Positions 50,639 to 59,548 of a stretch of DNA of 64,000 nt are shown piece by piece. The translations under genes and the position numbers were made by a program. Source of the stretch: Pelagadaptatus sp034112445 (GTDB taxonomy: Bacteria; Pseudomonadota; Gammaproteobacteria; Pseudomonadales; Cellvibrionaceae); assembly GCA_034112445.1 (NCBI GenBank), contig JAWUVI010000007.1, positions 61,342-125,341 of the forward strand. Direction: 5' to 3'. The first letter of the stretch is position 1, and every line of letters starts with the position of its first letter. The notes under the pieces were generated by a model. It did no database searches and was not told the origin of the DNA. It worked only from the letters and a program-made list of their open reading frames with translations.

Positions 50639-53173
50639 TTAATCAGCTAATTCAACTAACTCTATGCGCTCTTGCTCTGTAGCGGGACGCTTCTGTCCTC
50701 GCTCAGCGACATAATACAAATTAGAATCCTGATCCGGAGCATTAATAAAATGACTAAAACGCTTCAGCTTCTCAGGGTCTGAGATAGTGGTTTTCCATTC
50801 ACATTGGTAGTTCTCTATATTAGTGGCCATATCGGCTTCTAACTCTGCAGCTAAACTCAACTTATCATCGATAACGACTTCTTTTAAATAATCCAATCCA
50901 CCTTCAAGATTTTCTAGCCACACCGAAGTACGCTGCAATCGGTCGGCAGTACGAATGTAAAACATCAAAATTCGATCGACGTATTTAATTAAGGTTTCAT
51001 CATCGAGATCGGTGGCAAATAAATCACCATGGCGAGGACGCATGCCACCATTGCCGCAAACATATAAATTCCAGCCATTTTCAGTCGCGATAACGCCAAT
51101 GTCTTTGCTCTGTGCCTCTGCACATTCACGGGTACAACCTGAAACACCAAATTTAATCTTATGCGGTGCGCGCAGGCCTTTATAACGATCTTCTAAATCA
51201 ATCGCGAAACCGACACTGTCTTTCACGCCATAGCGACACCAAGTACTCCCGACACAGGACTTAACTGTTCGCAATGATTTACCGTAAGCGTGACCCGTCT
51301 CAAAACCGACATCGATTAACTTTTTCCAGATAGTGGGAAGTTCATGCAATTGCGCTCCGAATAAATCGATACGTTGTCCACCAGTTACTTTGGTGTATAA
51401 ACCGAATTCTTTCGCAACCTCACCCAAGACAATTAATTTATCAGGGGTGATCTCACCACCGGCCACTCTTGGAACAACAGAGTAAGTTCCGTCTTTCTGC
51501 ATGTTTCCAAGGAAAATGTCGTTAGTGTCTTGTAGGCCAATATGCTTATCTTCAAGAACATAACCATTCCAAAAAGAAGCGAGGATTGAACCAACGGCTG
51601 GTTTACAAATTTCGCAACCCAAACCACAACCATGGCTATTGAGTAGATCACCAAATGTTCTGATTTTTTTAACGCGAATAATATCGGCCAACTCAACACG
51701 CGAGTATGCAAAGTGCTCGCAAAGATCGGTTTTCACTTCGTAACCAAGATTAGCTAGCTCAGCATCCAATACCTGCTTAGTTAGTGCCGCACAACCACCA
51801 CAACCGGTTGATGCTTCAGTCGTACTTTTGATTCCCGCCATATCGGTACAACCGCTGGCTACCGCTTCTTTAATTTGGCCTTTGGTCACATCAAAGCATG
51901 AACATATTTGAGCTGCGTCGGGTAATGAATCCACACCCAAGCCAACTGGCTCTCCACTGCTGGAAGGCAGAATCAACGCTTCTGGATTTTTAGGTAAATC
52001 CATGTCATTTAACATCATTTGCAGAAGACCACCGTAGGCCTCTACATCTCCAACTAACACAGCGCCTAATACTTTTTTACCATCCTCAGAAACGACAAGA
52101 CGCTTATATACTTGTTCAATATCATTGTTATACACATACGATTGAGCGCCCGGCGTTTGCCCATGAGCATCCCCAATACTTGCTACATCAACACCTAACA
52201 ACTTCAACTTGGTGCTCATATCCGCACCTAGAAATTTTACCTTGTCTCGCCCAAGGATATGCTGCGCGGCCACTTTAGCCATGGTGTAACCCGGAGCCAC
52301 CAAACCAAATATTTTTCCGCCCCATAGAGCACATTCACCAATAGCATAAACATCAGTTGCTGAAGTGCGGCAGAAATTATCAACCTCAATGCCGCCACGC
52401 TCACCAATATTGATATTAAACTTTCGAGCTAATTCATCTTGGGGACGAATGCCCGCCGAAAACAAAATCATATCGGTTTCTAAAAACGAACCATCCGCGA
52501 AATTCATGCGATAGCGGCATTCTTCACCTTTTACGATGGCTGACGTGGCTTTTTCGGTATGAATGGTAACGCCTAGATCTTCAACTTTACGACGCAGTAA
52601 TTTACCACCACCTTCGTCCAATTGAACCGCCATTAAGCGAGGCGCAAACTCAACCACATGTGTTTCTAGACCTGCTTGTTTAAGTGCATTTGCAGCCTCT
52701 AAACCCAACAAGCCCCCACCAACTACAACACCAACTTTACTTATGGCGGCAGACGATTTAATTTCGCCTAAATCATCAATGGTTCGATAAGTTAAACAAT
52801 GCTCTTGATCTCCACCGGGTATAGGAGGAACAAAAGGATAAGATCCAGTTGCCATTACTAACTTGTCATAAGTCTCTTTATGGCCAGCTTCCGTAATGAC
52901 GTATTTTTCGTCAGTATTAATTTCAGCAACTTTATCGCTCAATCTAAATTTGATGTCGTTATCGTGATAATACTCACGACTGGTTAAGGCTAAATCTTTA
53001 GCCGTAGCACCTGAAAAATAAGAGCTTAATTTCACTCGATCGTAAGCCAATCTCGACTCTTCTGAGCAAACAATAATTTCTAATTCGCCATCGTTTTGGG
53101 TAGTAATCATGTGGTCTACAAATTTGTGACCGACCATGCCATTACCAATAACGACAATACGCTGCTTACTCAT
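50639..53173 (-). CDS. nirB: NADH-dependent nitrite reductase large subunit NirB
   Basis: Cytoplasmic sirohaem enzyme that reduces nitrite to ammonium with NADH, 844 residues. In order: the FAD/NAD(P) oxidoreductase domain (VIGNGMVGHKFVDHM, GVVVGGGLLGLEAANAL), a BFD-like [2Fe-2S] domain (ICSCFDVTKGQIKEAVASGC ... STGCGGCAALTKQ), then the nitrite/sulfite reductase domain with the [4Fe-4S]/sirohaem Cys in KSCVGSTWCRYG and GVSGCTRECAEAQ. It forms an operon with nirD downstream and the SUMT gene upstream, divergent from nasA. Confidence 0.95.
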   Translation of the reverse strand: MSKQRIVVIGNGMVGHKFVDHMITTQNDGELEIIVCSEESRLAYDRVKLSSYFSGATAKDLALTSREYYHDNDIKFRLSDKVAEINTDEKYVITEAGHKETYDKLVMATGSYPFVPPIPGGDQEHCLTYRTIDDLGEIKSSAAISKVGVVVGGGLLGLEAANALKQAGLETHVVEFAPRLMAVQLDEGGGKLLRRKVEDLGVTIHTEKATSAIVKGEECRYRMNFADGSFLETDMILFSAGIRPQDELARKFNINIGERGGIEVDNFCRTSATDVYAIGECALWGGKIFGLVAPGYTMAKVAAQHILGRDKVKFLGADMSTKLKLLGVDVASIGDAHGQTPGAQSYVYNNDIEQVYKRLVVSEDGKKVLGAVLVGDVEAYGGLLQMMLNDMDLPKNPEALILPSSSGEPVGLGVDSLPDAAQICSCFDVTKGQIKEAVASGCTDMAGIKSTTEASTGCGGCAALTKQVLDAELANLGYEVKTDLCEHFAYSRVELADIIRVKKIRTFGDLLNSHGCGLGCEICKPAVGSILASFWNGYVLEDKHIGLQDTNDIFLGNMQKDGTYSVVPRVAGGEITPDKLIVLGEVAKEFGLYTKVTGGQRIDLFGAQLHELPTIWKKLIDVGFETGHAYGKSLRTVKSCVGSTWCRYGVKDSVGFAIDLEDRYKGLRAPHKIKFGVSGCTRECAEAQSKDIGVIATENGWNLYVCGNGGMRPRHGDLFATDLDDETLIKYVDRILMFYIRTADRLQRTSVWLENLEGGLDYLKEVVIDDKLSLAAELEADMATNIENYQCEWKTTISDPEKLKRFSHFINAPDQDSNLYYVAERGQKRPATEQERIELVELAD

Positions 53174-53212
53174 GTGCTCTCCTTAAAGTGATAATATTTT
53201 CAGTGGTAATAT

Positions 53213-54079
53213 TTATGCTGAAAGTTTTTCTTTTTGTGTATTAACAAGTTCTTCATTTAACGTCTGTTGAGCTGTGAATTTTTCTAGCCAATTCAAACGG
53301 TCAGACAATGTCACTACTTCGCCTACAACAATTAATGCCGGCGATTGAATGTCTTCGCGTAAAACCATGTCTTGTAATTCAGCAATACTGCCCGTAATAA
53401 CGCGCTGCTGTTTACAACAACCATTTTCAATAATGGCCGCCGGAGTTGCTGAATTCATGCCTGCTTGCTGCAACTGGCTGCTGATAAAAGGCGCTTTGCT
53501 CAAGCCCATATAAAAAACGATGGTGTGCTGCAAACCCGCTAAAGATTTCCAATCAACATTGAGTGACGTTTCAGCATGCGCGGTTATAAACGTGCAGCCT
53601 TGAGATATCCCTCTGTGAGTTAATGGAATACCGGCGTAACTGGTGCAACCTGATGCGGCCGTAATCCCTGGCACCACTTCAACTGAAATATTGGCGTCTT
53701 TTAAATCCAACATCTCTTCTCCGCCGCGCCCAAACACAAATGAATCGCCGCCTTTCAACCGACAGACATGCAAACCTTGTTGAGCTTTTTTCACCATCAA
53801 TTCATTCAGTTGATCCTGAGGAATACTATGTCGATCTTTTGATTTACCAACATAAATAGATACCGTGGAAGCAGGAAATAAACTGCGAATTTCTTCACTT
53901 ACTAAGCGGTCATACAAGATCAAATCCGCTTGTTCAATAACCCGTAATGCTTTAATCGTTAATAGATCAGAATCGCCAGGACCTGCGCCAACCAAACTGA
54001 CGTAACCGCAACCTTCAACGGATGCTGGAGCATGTTTATCAAGATGAATAACTTCAGAAAATGGCGTAAGTCGCTGCAT
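53213..54079 (-). CDS. cobA: uroporphyrinogen-III C-methyltransferase (SUMT)
   Basis: SAM-dependent enzyme that makes precorrin-2, the first step to sirohaem, the cofactor of NirB. 288 residues with the start at the ATG 54079 (MQRLTPFSEV); the frame extends to 54130. Seen: GYVSLVGAGPGDSDLLTIKA, LYDRLVSEEI, RLKGGDSFVFGRGGEEM, VVPGITAASGCTSYAGIPLT and the final PALIVVGEVV. The CysG dehydrogenase/ferrochelatase domain is missing, so those steps are encoded elsewhere. It lies 39 bp before nirB on the same strand. Confidence 0.9.
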   Translation of the reverse strand: MQRLTPFSEVIHLDKHAPASVEGCGYVSLVGAGPGDSDLLTIKALRVIEQADLILYDRLVSEEIRSLFPASTVSIYVGKSKDRHSIPQDQLNELMVKKAQQGLHVCRLKGGDSFVFGRGGEEMLDLKDANISVEVVPGITAASGCTSYAGIPLTHRGISQGCTFITAHAETSLNVDWKSLAGLQHTIVFYMGLSKAPFISSQLQQAGMNSATPAAIIENGCCKQQRVITGSIAELQDMVLREDIQSPALIVVGEVVTLSDRLNWLEKFTAQQTLNEELVNTQKEKLSA

Positions 54080-54467
54080 AAAGATCTCTGGTAGCAAGTA
54101 ATTTAAAACAATCTTATCGAGAGATAGCAAAGACGATGCCAGACTAAATAATCAGCCAAAAAATAATTTAAAGTTTTTAATTATCAATAGGTTATAAATA
54201 TTCAGAACTATTATTTTTGTTTGATTGGTGTATGACATACGTAATAACGCACCAAAAAAAAAGGAGGCGACAAGCTACGCACCAAAACAAAGCGATAAAG
54301 AATAATGGCAACTTCTCAATAGGCTCTTTCAACTTCATTAAACCTATGGACAGCCCTCTCCAGCCATACATTTTCGAGACATTTCCAACAATACCAACCG
54401 CTCTTTTGCGAGTTGGCGCAGTTGTTGCTCAGGATCTATTAATCATAGAAATCAGAGTGATCGTTAA
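54080..54467. promoter_or_regulatory. divergent cobA-nirBD/nasA control region with candidate nasA leader hairpin
   Basis: About 390 bp with promoters for the two divergent nitrogen operons. The nasA-proximal half contains a hairpin at 54394-54416: CCAAC-CGC, loop TCTTTT, GCG, bulged A, GTTGG, and a second weaker tatgg/ccata pair at about 54344-54367. Paired hairpins with hexanucleotide loops are the target of ANTAR antiterminators (NasR/NasT) in nas leaders; here the loop does not fit the ANTAR consensus, so this is only a candidate. No clear sigma-54 promoter was found. Confidence 0.35.
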
Positions 54468-56675
54468 ATGCTATTTGGTCGTAAAAAACGTAAACCTATT
54501 GTTATCCCACAAAAAAAAGTAGCCCAATGGAAGTATGCAACCTGTAATTACTGCTCTACTGGTTGTTCTATTGAGCTTGGTTTGAATGATGCTGGACAAG
54601 TGATTACCAGCCGCGGAGATGCTGGCGCCGATGTAAACCGCGGCAAGCTCTGTATTAAAGGATTACTTGAGCATGAGCTCTTTGACTCTGCTGGTCGTGG
54701 CACTGAACCGTTAATGCGAGACAAGCACTACGATGAATTCAAACCTGTCAGCTGGGATGACGCACTCGATAAAACCGCTCAGCAAATTAAGTCAATTCAG
54801 GAAAAATACGGTAAAGACTCCTTCGCCATTGTTTCCACCGGCCAACTCATGACAGAAGAGTTTTATACACTCGGTAAATTAGCTCGAGGGTGCATTGGTT
54901 CCAACAATTACGACGGCAACACTACCTTGTGCATGGCGTCGGCTGTATCGGGTTACAAACGCTCATTTGGCTCAGATGGTCCGCCAGGTTGTTATGACGA
55001 TTTTGAACACACTGAGTGCTTTATGGCGTTCGGCTCTAATCTGCCCGAGCAGCACCCTATTATTTACTGGCGCTTAAAAGAGGCCTTAGAGAAACGTAAA
55101 TTCCCACTGATTGTGGTCGACCCACGCGTCACCATGTTGGCTCAATTCGCCGACATCCACTTACCCATCACCCCCGGCACAGACTGCGTACTTATTAATT
55201 CCATGCTGTACGTTATGTTTGATGAAGGCTTAGAAGACTCGGATTATTTAGACGCACACTGCAATAACCTCGATGAACTTAAAGCCGTTATCAAGGATTA
55301 CAACCCCAAACAAGCGCAGCACATTTGTGGCATAGATGAAGATCGGATTCGCTTAGTGGCTCGAATTTACGCCAAAGCCGGTAGCGCCATGAGTATCTGG
55401 ACTATGGGAATTAATCAAAGCACCCATGGCTCTGACGGGGTGGCCAATATCAACAACCTTAACTTGGTTACCGGCAATATCGGCAAACCCGGTGGCACCA
55501 GCCTTTCTATTACCGGCCAGTGCAATGCGATGGGTACCCGAGAGTGGTCATCGTGTTCAGGCTTACCCGGTTATCGCTATTTAGAAAACGCAGACGATCG
55601 CCAAGAGATTGCTGATTTTTGGGGCATAGACCCAGAGTTTTTTCCCAAACAGCGCGGCATGGCACAAACTGATATTTTTCCCGCAATTGAAACCGGTGAG
55701 ATTAAAGGTATGTGGTTAATTGCGACCAATCCGATGACGTCAATGGCCAACACCTCACGCATCCGGAAAATGCTCGAGAACCTAGACTTTCTCGTCGTCC
55801 AAGATTGTTATGAAGACGTTGAAACCAATCAATATTCACACGTGTATTTCCCCGCCTCCGTATGGGCCGAAAAAGAAGGCTGCCACACCAATACCGAGCG
55901 TCGCGTTAACCTCACCCGCAATGCATTAGAACCTAAAGCCAATTCAAAGCCGGACTTTTGGATATTCAACCAATTGGCCAAACGTTTTGAGAACGGTCAA
56001 AAAATTCATTTTCCTGAAACGACCGAAGGTGCTTTTGAAGAAATGAAGCAACTTTCAAAAGGCCAATATCGTACTTTGGATATCTCCGGCATGAGTTACG
56101 ACAAAATTGAAGCCGCTAAAGGCATTCAATGGCCTTACCGTGAAATAGCCAATACGGATAAAGGCCAGACAGGCCTCAAAGGTGAACCGCGCCTATACAC
56201 CGACGGTGTATTCCCTACACCTAACGGCAAAGCCAATTTGATACCTGTCGCGTTCTTTGATAACAACGAGCGACCTGATGAGCAGTACCCATTTTGGATG
56301 AACAGCGGCCGTGTCGTTGAACATTTCCATACTCGTACCCGTACCGGAAAGATTGGCAACAGCAATAAATTTAGTCCTACGCCTTATATGGAAATGAACC
56401 CCGATGCCGCTAAAGATCTGGGCGTGAAGCATCAACAATATGTTCGGTTAGCCTCACGCCGTGGAGACTCTGTGGTTATGGTGCAATTAACTCAGCGAGT
56501 ACCGCGTAATATGGTCTTTATCCCATTTCACTATCATGACTGCGTTAATCGATTAACCTTGGGGCTACTCGACCCTTATTCACGCCAACCTGCTTTCAAA
56601 CAATGCTCTGTTCGCATTGAGCATATTGATCAAACCGAAGCCGCTCAACTCAATGTTGAACGCCGCGCGTTTTAA
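54468..56675 (+). CDS. nasA: assimilatory nitrate reductase catalytic subunit (NasA/NarB type)
   Basis: Cytoplasmic molybdopterin enzyme reducing nitrate to nitrite for assimilation, 735 residues. [4Fe-4S] Cys C26, C29, C33 and C62 (CNYCSTGC ... GKLC), the Mo ligand Cys in GNTTLCMASAVSGYKRSFGS, NPMTSMANTSRIRKML, and the C-terminal MPT-binding domain (MNSGRVVEHFHTRTRTGKIG). No Tat signal, so it stays in the cytosol. It lacks the C-terminal BFD [2Fe-2S] and flavin modules found in some Nas proteins, in line with electrons coming from the fused ferredoxin/membrane-anchor protein encoded 29 bp downstream. Confidence 0.93.
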   Translation: MLFGRKKRKPIVIPQKKVAQWKYATCNYCSTGCSIELGLNDAGQVITSRGDAGADVNRGKLCIKGLLEHELFDSAGRGTEPLMRDKHYDEFKPVSWDDALDKTAQQIKSIQEKYGKDSFAIVSTGQLMTEEFYTLGKLARGCIGSNNYDGNTTLCMASAVSGYKRSFGSDGPPGCYDDFEHTECFMAFGSNLPEQHPIIYWRLKEALEKRKFPLIVVDPRVTMLAQFADIHLPITPGTDCVLINSMLYVMFDEGLEDSDYLDAHCNNLDELKAVIKDYNPKQAQHICGIDEDRIRLVARIYAKAGSAMSIWTMGINQSTHGSDGVANINNLNLVTGNIGKPGGTSLSITGQCNAMGTREWSSCSGLPGYRYLENADDRQEIADFWGIDPEFFPKQRGMAQTDIFPAIETGEIKGMWLIATNPMTSMANTSRIRKMLENLDFLVVQDCYEDVETNQYSHVYFPASVWAEKEGCHTNTERRVNLTRNALEPKANSKPDFWIFNQLAKRFENGQKIHFPETTEGAFEEMKQLSKGQYRTLDISGMSYDKIEAAKGIQWPYREIANTDKGQTGLKGEPRLYTDGVFPTPNGKANLIPVAFFDNNERPDEQYPFWMNSGRVVEHFHTRTRTGKIGNSNKFSPTPYMEMNPDAAKDLGVKHQQYVRLASRRGDSVVMVQLTQRVPRNMVFIPFHYHDCVNRLTLGLLDPYSRQPAFKQCSVRIEHIDQTEAAQLNVERRAF

Positions 56676-56704
56676 GCTGATATTTAAAGGTAGAGATAAG
56701 AATC

Positions 56705-58666
56705 ATGTCGACGAATGAAACAGTTTTAGCTGCAAAAGATGAAGAAGCCACAAAAAAAACTGCCGAAGAAATCACACAAGCACCCTTATTTTGGGAGGTT
56801 CGTACCAATGAAAAGCCTTACGCGTTTCTATCGGACACTGAGGTTAAACCAGAGAACCGCTACGGCCAAAAAATAGATCTGGTTGATCTTACTGGTCTGC
56901 CTGAAGATCGCTCTATGCACATCAATGACGTAGCGGAAGTGGGCTGTAACCCGAATCGTAATAAACAACATGGTTTTTTCTTCACGGCTGACAACTGTAT
57001 TGGTTGCCATGCGTGTGAATCGGCGTGTAGTGAAAAAAATGAAACGCCAGCTCACTTAGCTTTTCGATCTGTGGGCTATGTAGAAGGCGGCAGCTATCCA
57101 GATTACAAACGCATGAACATCTCCATGGCGTGTAATCATTGTGACAACCCCGTTTGTTTAAAAGGCTGTCCTACTCGCGCCTATACCAAGCACGCTGAAT
57201 ACGGTGCGGTGCTACAAGACCCTGAGACCTGTTTTGGTTGTGGTTACTGCACTTGGGTATGCCCCTACAACGCCCCACAGCTAGACCCTATTAAAGGCCA
57301 AGTTTCAAAATGCAATATGTGTGTTGATCGTTTAGAAGTTGGTTTAAAACCCGCGTGCGTTTCAGCTTGTGTGGGTAACGCACTGGATTTTGGTGTGATC
57401 GAGAATACACCTGACAATAGAGAGCAAGCCAAAGTATCTATTCCTGGCTTTCCCGACCCCGAGATCACCCACCCAAATATTCGCTTTCAGCAAATTAAAT
57501 CCATGCCTGAAGAAATGACCCGTACAGATTCAGCGCCGGTTAAGTACCACAAGGATGAACAAGGTAATTACCAGCCAACCGTTGATCAAAAGCAAGGCCA
57601 AACCAAGCATTGGAACTTAGAACGTTTAAGCTCGCGTGAGAATCCTCTGGTTATTTTTACCTTAGCAATGCAAGCCGTTATGGGGGCTTTTGCCCTGACC
57701 TTTTTAGGTGCGCAGTTTAATATTGAGTCTCTGGTAATATTTCAAAACAGTGCGGCCTATGCTCCGCTATTGATTCTGTGCTTGATTATTGGCGCCTTAG
57801 GCAACTTTATGTCGGCCATGCATTTAGGAAAACCTCATCGTTTTTATCGTGGATTCAATAACCTACGTCATTCACCCATGTCACGTGAAATTTTAGGTGT
57901 GGCTGGGTTTATGGCCACACTGGGGTTTCACACCTTATTTTCATTGCCGGCTAATGAGCTAGTGCAATCTCTATACAGCGCATTGTTCAGCGCTGATCTT
58001 AACGAACTGATTCAAGCTGAAACTAGCCTCTCGATCGCTCAATCTTTCGGGTACGCTTGTCTTACCTTCACCGTATTTGCGCTTTACTACATGACTCGCT
58101 GCTACCGCATTGAAGCTCGTCCATTTTGGAATCACTATCAAGTGAGCACATCGTTTGTGGGGAATCTATTGGCTCTTGGATCCATTCTCGTTGGCATCAT
58201 CATGATTGGATCACAGATATTCAGCGGTGATGATTACCAGCGTTCTCTTATGATCTTTGGCAGTCTGTTAACGCTGGGAATTGCACTTGAAGGTTTTGGC
58301 TTGATCATGCACTCGCGCGATATGACCGGTGCCGAACATGAAGGTGCCGCGTCGCATTACATACAAACGACAACCTTCGGCAAAACTTACCTATTGCGCA
58401 ACAGTTTAATGGCAGTGAATACTGTGGCAGCACTGGCACTGGTTCTTAGCGGCATAGATGGGACAATCGGTTTAATCGCTTGGGGTTTTGTAGCCATCAC
58501 GGCGTTAATTACCAGCGTTATTGGACGTGCTTTGTTTTATATATTGGTTATTCCAACCACCATGCCCGGAGCGTTCTTTTGGAAAAATAAAGGCTTTGAA
58601 GAACACGCTCGCGATATTGGCTTAGCTAATATGCCGCAAGTTGGGGTTGTGCCTGATTTACATTAA
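56705..58666 (+). CDS. fusion of DmsB-like ferredoxin and DmsC-like quinol-anchor protein
   Basis: 653 residues in two parts. Residues about 1-260: a four-cluster ferredoxin with sixteen Cys in four groups (CIGCHACESACSEKN; CNHCDNPVCLKGC; CFGCGYCTWVCPYNAP; CNMCVDRLEVGLKPACVSAC). Residues about 315-640: eight hydrophobic segments of the DmsC/NrfD-like anchor type, with LSSRENPLVIFTLAMQAVMG and LGKPHRFYRGFNNLRHSPMS. There is no signal peptide or Tat motif, so the clusters face the cytosol. Placed directly after nasA, it most likely takes electrons from membrane quinol and feeds them to the nitrate reductase. Such coupling is unusual for assimilatory enzymes. Confidence 0.88.
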   Translation: MSTNETVLAAKDEEATKKTAEEITQAPLFWEVRTNEKPYAFLSDTEVKPENRYGQKIDLVDLTGLPEDRSMHINDVAEVGCNPNRNKQHGFFFTADNCIGCHACESACSEKNETPAHLAFRSVGYVEGGSYPDYKRMNISMACNHCDNPVCLKGCPTRAYTKHAEYGAVLQDPETCFGCGYCTWVCPYNAPQLDPIKGQVSKCNMCVDRLEVGLKPACVSACVGNALDFGVIENTPDNREQAKVSIPGFPDPEITHPNIRFQQIKSMPEEMTRTDSAPVKYHKDEQGNYQPTVDQKQGQTKHWNLERLSSRENPLVIFTLAMQAVMGAFALTFLGAQFNIESLVIFQNSAAYAPLLILCLIIGALGNFMSAMHLGKPHRFYRGFNNLRHSPMSREILGVAGFMATLGFHTLFSLPANELVQSLYSALFSADLNELIQAETSLSIAQSFGYACLTFTVFALYYMTRCYRIEARPFWNHYQVSTSFVGNLLALGSILVGIIMIGSQIFSGDDYQRSLMIFGSLLTLGIALEGFGLIMHSRDMTGAEHEGAASHYIQTTTFGKTYLLRNSLMAVNTVAALALVLSGIDGTIGLIAWGFVAITALITSVIGRALFYILVIPTTMPGAFFWKNKGFEEHARDIGLANMPQVGVVPDLH

Positions 58667-58682
58667 TACTTATACAACAGCC

Positions 58683-58750
58683 TGTCATTCCGGCGCAGGC
58701 CGGAATCCATACAAAAGTTACTCTAAATTATGGCTTGCGCCAGAATGACA
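58683..58750. repeat. REP-like palindromic element
   Basis: Outer inverted repeat tgtcattc (58683-58690)/gaatgaca (58743-58750) with the internal palindrome ATTCCGGC-gcag-GCCGGAAT and a second partial gcttgcgcc arm. This form (CATTCCGG...CCGGAATCCA ... GAATGACA) is a well-known dispersed REP/repeat type in proteobacterial genomes. Only one copy is present in the window. Confidence 0.7.
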
Positions 58751-58775
58751 CCACCAAACATAGCGATATTGAAAC

Positions 58776-59153
58776 ATGACCCTGAATGACTTAATCAATA
58801 AACATTGCCTAATTGGTCTCAGCTATTTCAATTTAAAGGGTGACTTATTAAAGCAATCCCAGCTGTGCGGCAAGGTTGTGACCGTAGACTCTGAAGAAGG
58901 CATTTCAATAGAGCTACTACCCAGACCGGGGGCGGAAACCAAAGTGCCTATTTTCAAACTGCCTCCCAATTTAATCGCTTGGTTTACCGCTCCTAAAGGC
59001 ACTTATAGTGACAGCGAAACCGGATCAAGTCTTACTGATCCAGATTATTTGGTCACCTGGGACATTCATCAAACCAAGGACGATACGGCCGAAGGTGAGC
59101 ACGAGTGGTGGGAGTGGATTCCTAGAACCGAACCACCTCAAGTAGGTCAATAA
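58776..59153 (+). CDS. conserved small protein, unknown function
   Basis: 125 residues, acidic, soluble, no Cys cluster or membrane segment. N-terminal beta-rich stretch (HCLIGLSYFNLKGDLLKQSQ) and a tail rich in Trp (EHEWWEWIPRTEPP). It lies after the nas operon and before the DUF1244 gene on the same strand, so a link to nitrate assimilation is possible but unproven. I do not recognise the family. Confidence 0.7.
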   Translation: MTLNDLINKHCLIGLSYFNLKGDLLKQSQLCGKVVTVDSEEGISIELLPRPGAETKVPIFKLPPNLIAWFTAPKGTYSDSETGSSLTDPDYLVTWDIHQTKDDTAEGEHEWWEWIPRTEPPQVGQ

Positions 59154-59242
59154 GCTGTATTCAACCAGAACAAGCGTTGGAGAGATGAGGTAAACCACGA
59201 TAAACTCAGCGTTTAATTATTAACTCACTGAGTATTTTAATC

Positions 59243-59533
59243 ATGGATAAAGCCACCCAAACCGAACTTGAAGCTGCGGCATTTCGCAAACTTATTTCCC
59301 ACCTTGATTCACGTAAAGATGTACAAAATATCGACTTAATGATTCTTGCCGGTTTCTGCCGCAATTGTTTAAGCAAGTGGTACCTAGCGGCCGCCGAAGA
59401 CAATAATGTTGATCTGAATTATGAGCAGGCTTGTGAAGCCGTTTATGGAATGCCCTATTCCGAGTGGAAATCCAAACATCAATTACCCGCCACCCCCGAG
59501 CAATTAGCCGCTTTCGAAAAAGCTCGCCCATAA
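59243..59533 (+). CDS. DUF1244 family protein
   Basis: 96 residues, helical, with the family segment DLMILAGFCRNCLSKWYLAAA (two Cys separated by two residues) and YEQACEAVYGMPYSEWKSKH. DUF1244 proteins are widespread in proteobacteria with no known function. It is 15 bp before the MOSC-protein gene and probably co-transcribed with it. Confidence 0.85.
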   Translation: MDKATQTELEAAAFRKLISHLDSRKDVQNIDLMILAGFCRNCLSKWYLAAAEDNNVDLNYEQACEAVYGMPYSEWKSKHQLPATPEQLAAFEKARP

Positions 59534-59548
59534 CCGGGAGAGCCACTC

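Noticed and set aside
54080..54467. Sigma-54 promoter before nasA
   Set aside because: No GG-N10-GC pair at the -24/-12 positions with a reasonable TGGCAC-TTGC match was found.
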